A stretch of 23,801 bases of DNA from Plantago elongata. Lineage: Eukaryota; Streptophyta; Magnoliopsida; Lamiales; Plantaginaceae. This document shows positions 8,560 through 17,616 of this stretch, piece after piece (position 1 is the first letter of the stretch; every line of letters begins with the position of its first letter). The translations under genes and the position numbers were made by a program. Below the pieces are notes generated by a model that searched no databases, was not told where the DNA came from, and saw nothing but the letters and a program-made list of their open reading frames with translations. The DNA lies in contig JAYMSP010002519.1 of NCBI GenBank assembly GCA_036897095.1, positions 1-23,801 of the forward strand, in the 5' to 3' direction.

Positions 8560-11211
8560 ATGGCATTTGCTTCCCTGGTAATTGTTTCCGATATAATTGA
8601 TCGAATAATGTCCCGCGGCCAAGAACTCATTCTTGTCTGTGACAGAGACCAACTCAAGTCTCTCCGTGAAAAACTCATTCGCTTACAAGAATTTCTAGAA
8701 GAGATTTCTGGAAAACCTCACATATTATCGATAATTGAGGAAGTAGAGACTCAAATCAGAGATGTTGCATACAAAATGGAGGACATTGTAGAGCCTATCC
8801 TCTTAAGGACACTTGCTGATCAAAAAGATGAAACTGAAATTGATATGCAGTTATCATCATTTATGCCTACAACAGCTGAATTTGCTAGTTGTGTTGTGGA
8901 TGTTGATCGCCTTCTGGAGAAGGCAATGGAGATGAAGAAAAACTTCGATAACAAAGTCACATCGGGAACTATTTCTTCTCATGCCACAACAAGTTTGTCA
9001 ACAGGTGCGACCGAGACTAAAGTGGGACTCAGTGATGCTTTGACGAAGATACTGCATCAGGTCAATGGAAGAGAGCCCACGTTGCAGGTCATTCCCATCA
9101 CCGGAATGGGAGGTATTGGAAAGACTACTCTTGCTAGAGCTGTCTCTGAAGATCCGGGAAATTGTTTTGATATTCGCTTGTGGGCAACTGTTTCTCAAGA
9201 ATATAGTGTTAAAGGTATTCTTAAACAGCTTGTCGAACCTGACTTGAAAGAACAAACTGTTGATTTGATTGTGAATGTGCACAAAAGGTTAATAGGTCGA
9301 CAGTATCTTGTTGTACTTGATGACATGTGGGACGAAAAGGTATGGGATGGTGTTCGGAATGCATTCCCCGATGACAAAAACAGCAGCCGTGTCGTCGTAA
9401 CCACGAGGTTATCAAAAGTTGCCATGTATGTTTGCTCCTCTTCAACTCATGCACACCAAATGCAGTTGCTAACCAATGAACAGAGTTGGAACCTGCTGAG
9501 AAAAAAGGTGTATGGAACTGAACCATGCCAAGGTGAATTTGAAGATGTTGGAAGAAGGATTTCAACAAACTGCAAAGGGCTCCCGCTAGCTGTTGTTGTA
9601 ACTGCAGGGCTCCTGAAACCCAACGTGACAAACAAGGATTACTGGGAGGCAGTTGCGGAAAGTACAACGGCAGAAGCAGCTGTGGATGATGATTCCTTAC
9701 TCGAAATTCTCTCATTAAGTTACACAAATTTGCCTTCCCACCTAAAGGCGTGCTTCATGTACATGGGGTCTTTTAGGGAAGATGAAGAGATCTCAACCAA
9801 TGAACTCCTGATGTTGTGGAAGGCTGAAGGATTCTTGAATCCAAGAGAATCTAAAATGATGAGTGAGATTGCAGAGGAGTGCTTAGAGGAGCTTGCAGAA
9901 AGAAATCTTGTTTCGGTCGTGAAGAAAAGTTCTCTCGGAAAAATAAGAACTTTGAGCATTCATGATGCCCTGAGGGATTTGAGTTTAAGAGAAGCTGAGA
10001 AAGAAAATTTTCTTTGTCATTCAAAGCAGAAATCTCTTGATGCTGATACTTTCCAAAAAATCATAAAAGAACAACGCAGAGTAAGCATCTCTTATTCCAG
10101 TTCTAAGGAGAGGTTATTTAACAACTGCACTTCACATATACGCACTTATCGAGACCCATCTAACTTTAAGTTTAACGTGGATGACACTCTATGCTGCAAG
10201 TTACTGAGGGTGTTGAGTAAAGTGCGTATAAGCTCTGATTCTTCTCTCAGCTTTTTATGTCAACAGCTTACTAATTTAAGGTACCTTCATTTGTATAAAC
10301 CAAGCATAGCTCATTTCTCACCAACAATTGAAAACCTGTCCAAGCTACCCAGCCTTGAAACGTTTATTGTTAGTGGAAGAGGTTTAGGTGGTGTACATAC
10401 TCTTAGTTACAATTTAGTTTTGTCGCAAGATATCTGGGAGATGCCACGTCTAAGGCATATTCACATGTTACCCCGTAGCTTACTTCATCCCCCAACGTCT
10501 GAACAATATGAGTTCAGCCTAGAGTCCCTTGAATCTCTTTGTGGCGTAACAGATCTCCGATTTAGTAAGGAGGTTGTTGAAAAGATACCTAATGTGAAGA
10601 AACTGAAACTGATGTACATGCTTCAATGGAATGATGAGTTTTCAAACGACCCCTTCACCCTGCCAGGAGAACCCTACCATCTGGATAATCTTGTCCATCT
10701 ATGCCATCTGGAAGTGCTAAGTATCAGGTGTCAGCACAGCAACTACATGTTCACTAACGTGAGAGACTTTGCCTTCCCTGACACGCTTAAGAAACTAACT
10801 TTGCGGGGGACTGAAATTCCTTGGGAGAACATGTCAGCCATTGGTTCGTTGCCGAATCTTCAAGTGCTAAAGCTGCAATATTTGTCGGTGGAAGGGAATG
10901 TGTGGGAGCCAACTGAAGGAGAATTTCCTCAATTGAAGTACCTGCAATTGAAAAACTTACACTTGGATGAGTGGAGAGCTGAGGACACACATTTTCCATG
11001 TCTCGAAACGCTTGTTATTCAAGAATGTGACTATCTAGAAGAAATCCCCATGAGTATTGGAGATATATATACTCTTCAAAAGTTGATCCTGAGATACAAC
11101 CCACACTGTGTCAACGAATCGGTGCAAAGAATACAAAAGGAACAAAGGAGCTTAGGTAACACTTTGCTTCAAGTGTATATTTTATATAGTGATGACGAAG
11201 TGCCCGAGTAG
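8560..11211 (+). CDS. CC-NB-ARC-LRR immune receptor, late-blight R1-like
   Basis: This single-exon gene encodes an 883-residue intracellular NLR. Such proteins detect pathogen effectors directly or through a guarded host protein. An Rx-type coiled coil spans about 1-130, with an EDVID-like KMEDIVE at 72-78. The NB-ARC holds the P-loop GMGGIGKTT (182-190), RNBS-A around FDIRLWATVS (203-212), kinase-2 LVVLDDMW (250-257), RNBS-B SRVVVTTR (276-283), GLPLA (340-344), RNBS-D CFMYMGSF (398-405) and IHD (467-469) where MHD is usual. Irregular leucine-rich repeats follow from about 545 to 850, then a short acidic end. The first ATG is favoured because MAFASLVIVSDIIDRI resembles the usual family start MAYAALVSL. 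Length is normal for the R1-like group that is abundant in asterids. No frameshift or stop is seen. The resisted pathogen cannot be told. Confidence 0.95.
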   Translation: MAFASLVIVSDIIDRIMSRGQELILVCDRDQLKSLREKLIRLQEFLEEISGKPHILSIIEEVETQIRDVAYKMEDIVEPILLRTLADQKDETEIDMQLSSFMPTTAEFASCVVDVDRLLEKAMEMKKNFDNKVTSGTISSHATTSLSTGATETKVGLSDALTKILHQVNGREPTLQVIPITGMGGIGKTTLARAVSEDPGNCFDIRLWATVSQEYSVKGILKQLVEPDLKEQTVDLIVNVHKRLIGRQYLVVLDDMWDEKVWDGVRNAFPDDKNSSRVVVTTRLSKVAMYVCSSSTHAHQMQLLTNEQSWNLLRKKVYGTEPCQGEFEDVGRRISTNCKGLPLAVVVTAGLLKPNVTNKDYWEAVAESTTAEAAVDDDSLLEILSLSYTNLPSHLKACFMYMGSFREDEEISTNELLMLWKAEGFLNPRESKMMSEIAEECLEELAERNLVSVVKKSSLGKIRTLSIHDALRDLSLREAEKENFLCHSKQKSLDADTFQKIIKEQRRVSISYSSSKERLFNNCTSHIRTYRDPSNFKFNVDDTLCCKLLRVLSKVRISSDSSLSFLCQQLTNLRYLHLYKPSIAHFSPTIENLSKLPSLETFIVSGRGLGGVHTLSYNLVLSQDIWEMPRLRHIHMLPRSLLHPPTSEQYEFSLESLESLCGVTDLRFSKEVVEKIPNVKKLKLMYMLQWNDEFSNDPFTLPGEPYHLDNLVHLCHLEVLSIRCQHSNYMFTNVRDFAFPDTLKKLTLRGTEIPWENMSAIGSLPNLQVLKLQYLSVEGNVWEPTEGEFPQLKYLQLKNLHLDEWRAEDTHFPCLETLVIQECDYLEEIPMSIGDIYTLQKLILRYNPHCVNESVQRIQKEQRSLGNTLLQVYILYSDDEVPE

Positions 11212-11945
11212 ATTATGTAAATTTACATGTGAGATGCGATGCGACGTCAAAGATGTTCTCGTAATTTTCCCTTTTTTACCCACATTGAAGTTTGACTGGC
11301 TGTTTTTACATATGAGACTTGAGTGTAAGAGGAGTTTCTGCTACTGTGATACTAATTGTGTGGTTAAAAGAAAAGCATTTTTTTTTTGGTTATCTCTCTC
11401 CCTTTATTTTTTTTTTTTGCAATAGTAACTTGTCTTAATGTGAATGCTGGACATACACTCTGTTGGTGAGGTAGTTGCAGTCCAACTGTAAAATGTGTCA
11501 TGTATGTCATTGAAAATTGTAATGACACCATTTCTGCGATGTGAGAAAACAACACAAGCTGTTAATGATTGATAAAAACCATTATGACAGAAAGTTGATC
11601 AAACTAGTAACAGAAACGAACAAGAATGAAACCACCGGAAAGAGTACAGAGATGTACAGATGGTAGTCGACGGATACACCAATGCCTAGGCCATGTTTGT
11701 TATACTGCTGGAGCGACCATCGCCCCATTCAAATCGAACATTTTGTACACAAAAATTTCAATTTCAATTGAAACAGACCACTCAAATTCTATACTAATCA
11801 GTTGCTTAAATCATCGAATGCTATCTATCATGATATCATCTACCAATAAAGCTAACCTAACAACACATTTCTAACTCAAATACTTTCAGAGAAACTCTTA
11901 AATTACACAAGCTAATTGAATGATTATGCAACAAACAACGAACAA
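11212..11945. other. Intergenic DNA between convergent NLR and MADS genes
   Basis: The first few hundred bases should include the NLR 3' UTR. Poly-T runs occur at 11379-11387 and 11407-11418. No clear AATAAA was found on the plus strand near the NLR stop. No other gene was seen. Confidence 0.4.
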
Positions 11946-12166
11946 TTACAAGTGATGATTAATCGAGTAGTTAAATACACAAACACGGAAGAGCAGGAGC
12001 CGTCCGACTAAATCAAGACAAACATTAAAATGAATATGCAGATCAACATTGTACGTACTACAGCAGTAGATTCCAAATTGAATCCTTAACATTTCAAAGT
12101 AGCTAATTTCAGTATCTTCATGTGCTGCCAAATCATCTTCATCATGTTGAAACAGATCATCATCCT
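11946..12166 (-). other. Possible 3' exon of the MADS gene (UTR), with acidic ORF
   Basis: A strong acceptor-like tttttttttcag precedes position 12166 on the minus strand, and the MADS stop codon is immediately followed by a donor-like TAG|GTACTC (12303-12297). An intron from 12302 to about 12167 in the 3' UTR is therefore plausible. The downstream segment keeps an open frame of 73 codons beginning DDDLFQHDEDDLAAHEDTE. Because the MADS stop lies upstream, the frame would be untranslated unless another splice is used. Confidence 0.3.
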
Positions 12167-12302
12167 GAAAAAAAAATCAAAAAGCAAAGATGAGTGAATT
12201 AAGCACTAGCAGCATGTAACAATAGCACTATGCATACACCGATACACATATCATATACCAGCATTAGCGGTAAACTGAGTAGTAAACAGCTAAAATGAGT
12301 AC

Positions 12303-14534
12303 CTATATGTTGTGACCGGGATCTTGAAGGTTGGGGTGAGTTGGCTGGAGGCGGTATGAGGAGGAACCAGGGTGAAGAAGAGGCAGAGTAGTTCCAAGCT
12401 GTAGATCTTCTCCAAAGAAACTGAACTGATTCATTAATGGCTGCTGCTCGACTAGCTTCAGCTCCGTCATGGCTAACTGCTGCTGCTGATGCTCTTCCAT
12501 CTCCCCTTGCCTTTGAAACTGATTGCTCATCAGCTGTTCATGAATGTCAATCCACTGAAAATTGAGTACTAGAAAAAGAATAATGTAGATATATAGTAAT
12601 ACTATTAATTTTCATAAAAGTGAGACAAATATATACCCAGTTGTACATCTCTTGGTTTTCCTTCTCTAACAGCATTTCCTATAACAGTTGTATTAACAAA
12701 TTAAAGAAACTGACATATCGAAAAATAAGACATTCTGTAAATATTTTACTCAAGTGGTAAGTATAACTATGAAATTCTATGTGAAAGGAAGTTTACAGTT
12801 CTCTTCAGATTTTCCAATTGCTCATGAAGAAGCTGAAACTGCATTAACAACAAAGCATGATCAAATACTGCTCGAAAAGACATCAAATTTAGTACTAGAA
12901 TATATATGTTCACAAATATCATCTAGCAAGATGTAACATGTAAGTATAATGTATCTACCAAGAAATCCACAAAGTAACTTTTATATAATTACCTTTCTGG
13001 AGCGAACCTTTTTGACAGATTGCTCAAGCTGTTGTTCGAGCTCACTAAGCTCTTCGAACCTTACAGCACTCAGATCCTCACCCTTGTACTTCTGAAGGCT
13101 CAACTGAAGATTGAGTGTTTCTTTTTTCATTCTTGCTAGCTCTTTGAATGCCTGATCCTGGAATACATTCGCAGCGTATGTCAGTAATTATAAGATGGAA
13201 ATGGAAGAAAATGAAAGGCTGAATAAGTGAAGAGTTTACATTGTTTAGGACTGATCCGGCTGCTCTGCTTTGATCGGTACTCTCAGGAAGAACACCCTTT
13301 GTTTTCACATATCTGTCGATTATCTGGTTCATGCTGTCGATCGAAATAAAGTGTACAAATGCATATTTAGAAATGAAATCATGTAAATCAGTAATATTCT
13401 TTATCCACAAAAAAGTTTTTAAAAAATAGACTGTCTTTATTTGCAAGTATTAATGTATGTGCCCCAACTGATACCAATATGACAAAATGGCAAAACATTT
13501 ACATCAAATCAATCAAATATCTTTTGGCAAGAAAGACCACAAGGCCTATAAGTGTTGATCAATTATTTGAAGATCATGTTATTTTATTTCCAACACAATA
13601 AAATATTTTTTGATGAGAGAAATTTAATGACTTGCATACATGTAAAATAGGATGAAAAATTAAACAGGAAGCTAAGCCAGAAGATTCATATATGAATTAA
13701 ACAATATATATTAAAGGGTAAAAATGGGGAATTCCAAACAAAAAGATACTCCTGATTTCAGTAATGATTTCAATTTGAAAAATAATGAAATCAAACCTAT
13801 AAAAGTAAAGATTTTTATGATGAATTCAATTTGAGAAGCTGGGAGTCAGTGCTCAGAGTCTTCGATTAATGGTCAACTGATATAGATGTTGATGGAAAAG
13901 TGGTCAACATGACTTCTGATTTATCTGAGCATGCTATATAGTTTCATTATCATAGGAAGAGAAAGAGAGAGTAATTGAAACCCTAGAAATTAAATTAAAT
14001 TAAATACAGCATTTTTTTAAGTCTAAATTGCTAGGAGAAAATATCAGCATGAAATTGAAAAAGAGGATCAAAATTTCAACAGATTTTTGCCTAGCTAGCT
14101 AGGTCTTATTTGCATCGTATCGTACTCGATTTTTTATCAAGAAGTAATTGTTTACGGAGAAATCATTCGAATGAAATCGTATATCAAGTTAGAGATAACT
14201 CAAACTATATATAAATTGAAAAGGCTAAGACCCTTTTGTATGCTTGAATTTGTTAGAAAAAAAAATAAGAAACTCAAAATAAAAAATGAAGATGGAAAAG
14301 AAAGATTTGTACTCATGTATAGAATATATGAAAATCAACAACTTACCTGAGAGGAGGAGTGCAATACTCAGTGAGCTTTCCTTTGGTAGAGAAGACAATA
14401 AGTCCAATCTGCGCATCGCAGAGAACAGAAAGCTCATGTGTCTTCTTCATCAGGCCACTTCTTCGTTTCGAAAAGGTCACTTGCCTGCTTGTGTTGTTCT
14501 CAATCCTCTTCACTTCAATCTTCCCTCTCCCCAT
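12303..14534 (-). CDS. B-sister MIKC MADS-box transcription factor, FBP24/DEFH21-like
   Basis: Six coding exons fit GT-AG rules and phase: 14534-14347, 13333-13240, 13157-12993, 12838-12797, 12678-12637 and 12554-12303, giving 260 residues. The MADS domain (1-62) begins [19 protein letters not shown] and binds CArG boxes as a dimer. The I region is 63-94 (MNQIIDRYV). The K domain (about 95-177) contains [20 protein letters not shown]. The C region holds [21 protein letters not shown] (221-231) and [12 protein letters not shown] (244-255), the latter two like the PI-derived and paleoAP3 motifs of B-sister proteins. That clade (TT16/ABS in Arabidopsis, FBP24 in petunia) controls ovule and inner seed-coat development. 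Exons 3 and 4 of the usual layout are fused here. An acceptor 21 bases downstream (12533) would give 253 residues. Gene-level identity is from remembered sequence, so the symbol is left blank. Confidence 0.9.
13334..14346 (-). other. Long first intron of the MADS gene
   Basis: The intron between the MADS exon and the I-region exon is 1013 bases, from GTAAGT (14346-14341) to gatcgacag (ending 13334). Long first introns of MIKC genes often carry regulatory elements. The only feature I note is a perfect 14-base palindrome cctagctagctagg at 14090-14103, whose role is unknown. Confidence 0.7.
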
Positions 14535-15062
14535 ATTCTTTTATAACTATGCTATGATCTTTTCTAGCAAATTAACTCGAAAAACAAGAATAATTAATGA
14601 AACAAAAATGAGAACAATATCTGTGAGGTTAAAACTACTAGTTTAAGGAAAACAACAATGTAAAAACAAGCTAATATTGGAATTATGATAATAAGAAGCA
14701 TGTAGATATATAGATTGATAAGAGTTATCAACATGTTTGGTAAAAACTACAAGAATTATCTTAATCAAGAGTAACACAGCTGATGAAGATTTATGGTAAT
14801 TAAATTGGAAAGAGTTTAATAAACTTACATAGACTAGTAATAATAATCTGTAAATGGGATTTCTTGAGACAGAGAAGATGAGTTTTTAAAGGGGTATAAT
14901 ATAAGTAAGTTAAAATGAGACAGATGAGAAGATAAGGAAGAAAGATATACAGGTTTGCTTACCAGCTTAGCTTCTTCTTCTGTTATACTCTCTTGTTCAT
15001 TTTTAGGGTTTGGATAGTTAGAGGAGAGAAAGTGTTCTCACTAAACAATGTGGGGTACGTTG
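14535..15062 (-). promoter_or_regulatory. 5' leader and proximal promoter of the MADS gene
   Basis: Upstream of the ATG a donor-like AAGCTG|GTAAGC (exon end at about 14964) suggests a non-coding first exon and an intron in the 5' UTR, with the acceptor somewhere just above 14534. Farther upstream a telo-box (AAACCCTAA type, complement of 15002-15011) lies in a CT-rich tract on the minus strand, which suits a transcription start near 15000-15060. No convincing CArG box was found. The splice model is inference. Confidence 0.35.
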
Positions 15063-17616
15063 GGTTCGTCGAAAATACTTACGCAGACCAGGTATACAAT
15101 TAATTTTGTAGACTATGCATGTGTCGTAGATGAATTCTACTCACAAGGTACATGAAATAGTATTTGATTTTTATTCTGCTGTTTATCAGTGTGGGAGTAT
15201 GTTTCCATTTCTGTGCATGTATAGCCCATGCAATATATGTACATTCCTAATTATGCACTGCAGGATCTATCATCAATGCATCCTTTCAATTGAGTTGAAA
15301 GTTTAAAACTACTTTTTGTTATAGTATGTACATTTAAAAAAAATAAAATCATATATAATCCAAATAATTAAAATATTAAATCATAACTTTAACAAGTTTA
15401 TTTTCAATGAGATCCGAACATACATGTAACCGTATTAGTTACTACTTACACTTCTACTTTTTTAACCACTGTTCCATATATACCTCCATGCAGTCCATGT
15501 CATATCTACGAGAGACAGAATTAACATCACATGTTTAACTATAAATATTTTATTTTTATTTAAAAACATCATATATGAAAGTCAAGTACAAATACATGTA
15601 TATAAAATGTAACATATCTTATATTTAAATATGAACAACAATTTAATATTTATCTCGTACGTACGTGAGAGAGTTTTCATCATATCTGAATCATTTACTA
15701 ATGGAATAAAGTTTTGTGCCATTGACGAATTTGTTGTTTCTATCATATACTTCATCAAGCTAGGTCATGCAACGAAACTTGTTAGCTCGTTACACACAAT
15801 GTACATAGATAAGCTTCCATAAAAGAGCCTACTAGTAGTCAAAAGCCATCAATTCCAAATTTACCTGTTGTCAAACGCAACAAGGAAAATCAACGTAATA
15901 ATATTCCTAGCTATTCAAGACTTAGATAAATTACGTGTCCTTTGAGAAACTTAATCAATGGAAATGATAAACAAGGTGACTAATTTACATAAAACACCCC
16001 AGATTGTTTTGTCCAATTGCAAATTAATTAATACTCATTGTTTAAATAATTATAATCACGTAGATACTACATGTAACATGGTAGATACTACTACTATACA
16101 TGTAACATGGTATAGTAAATAAGAATATGGGGAATATATAGTATGAGTTTTAAGAATTAAATGCGGTAACAATAAAACCAAGAAAGAGACGTTATCAGTG
16201 TAATAATATAATGATCGATCAAATTTGCACAGCTAGCTATAACGTTTAAAAGTTTCATCAAAATAGAATTGTTCCAATAATCTGTCCTATACTCCAATTT
16301 TGGAAAACTCGAATAATACTTTGTTGTTGACATTTAACCAACTCTCTATATTGTCCTTTAATTTCCACCTGTCCTTTGCTCCAGCTTATTATTATTCCTT
16401 CATTTTTGCCAATTTCTGTTTGTTGTCAAATATGTCGGTCCACAACATTTCCCTCTCGTAGATGCCTTTCCGATGTCTCGGACAGACGCCCGACTCTTTG
16501 GCTGAAATGGTTACTCATGCACTCATATTCACTCATGTGTACAATGAAAAACTTTCCAGGATCGAGTCGCACATTTAAAAAATTACAGCAAGGACGATTA
16601 AGTTTTAACTGGAAAGTCGACAGCAATGCTAATAAGAGGATAGATATACAGTTTTCAACTCAATTGATGATCTGGGTTGAGAGTTGAAAAGGGAAGCATA
16701 CAAAATACTGAGGAACAATTGTATGCCATGATGATGACTGAGAATTTGACAGTGGACCAATTTCTAGTCATGATGAAGATGTACAAAAATACACTAGGAG
16801 GAAGAAGAATATACAGCAATAATGCTCATAAACTTGCTACAAAAAGAAACTGTCTACTGGTGGCCACTGGAGTTACTGCTCTACCAACAAACCTACTCCC
16901 ACATGTTTTTTTTCAGATTTTCAATTGATCAGATGAAACAAAAGTATAATCCAGTGACAAAGACAACCAACAATCACAACTCACAAGTTAAAGGAAAACA
17001 GACAAAAGAATTAGACCTACATTGCAGTTTCCATCAATAGTCAAGGAAAATTGAGGAATAACTAGAACCAAGTACTTACCTAGTACTTCATCAACTAAGC
17101 CATCCATAAACAACTATGCACAAAACAGTAAGATCAAAGTAATATGATCCGCCTGGAATATTTCACTGTGAGATGCTTGATGTCACCGAAGCAGCCACTT
17201 CAGAAATCAATAATGGATTCATGCAGAATTATTGGTCCTATAAATTGTTTTGAAAATGGATCTCATCAAATACAGAGGAAAAAATGAGAGAAATGACCGA
17301 GGGAAAAAAGGAGACTCGAGAGTAGTGGTTAAAGGTTTTCCAAAAGATTTGTTAATCATATGTAGATCACTAAGACCAACATGGAAAGAGGGCATGTAAG
17401 AGTACAGAATGATGGACACGTAACCCAGTTTCTAATACATTGGCGATTAAGAAAATACAGACCTATGTATAATCCTGTTATCATGCTTGGTTATGTCATG
17501 TACATAGCCTACATTGTCCATCCTGACATGACGGTCTCAAAAGCTACGCTGCTACAAAGATGACCATCCCGTCATTGGGAAAATATTACAGAGACTGCAT
17601 CAGTGAACCCATTTAT
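15063..17616. other. Intergenic DNA between the MADS and PQBP1-like genes
   Basis: About 2.5 kb without a recognisable gene. Frames up to 103 codons (for example 16376-16687) show no domain and unremarkable composition. The right end should hold the 3' UTR of the PQBP1-like gene. A small imperfect tandem repeat lies at 16060-16112. The left end should hold MADS promoter sequence. Confidence 0.5.
16060..16112. repeat. Imperfect tandem duplication, two copies
   Basis: The unit gtagatactacatgtaacat at 16060-16079 recurs at 16081-16112 with about ten extra bases (an expanded tactacta run) in its middle. It looks like a small slippage or local duplication. No function is indicated. Confidence 0.6.

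Noticed and set aside
9221-9727. 168-codon frame on the minus strand inside the NLR gene
   Set aside because: It is the antisense shadow of the NB-ARC coding sequence, with no domain of its own.
16376-16687. 103-codon plus-strand frame between the MADS and PQBP1-like genes
   Set aside because: No recognisable motif, no clear promoter or splice context, and a length reachable by chance.
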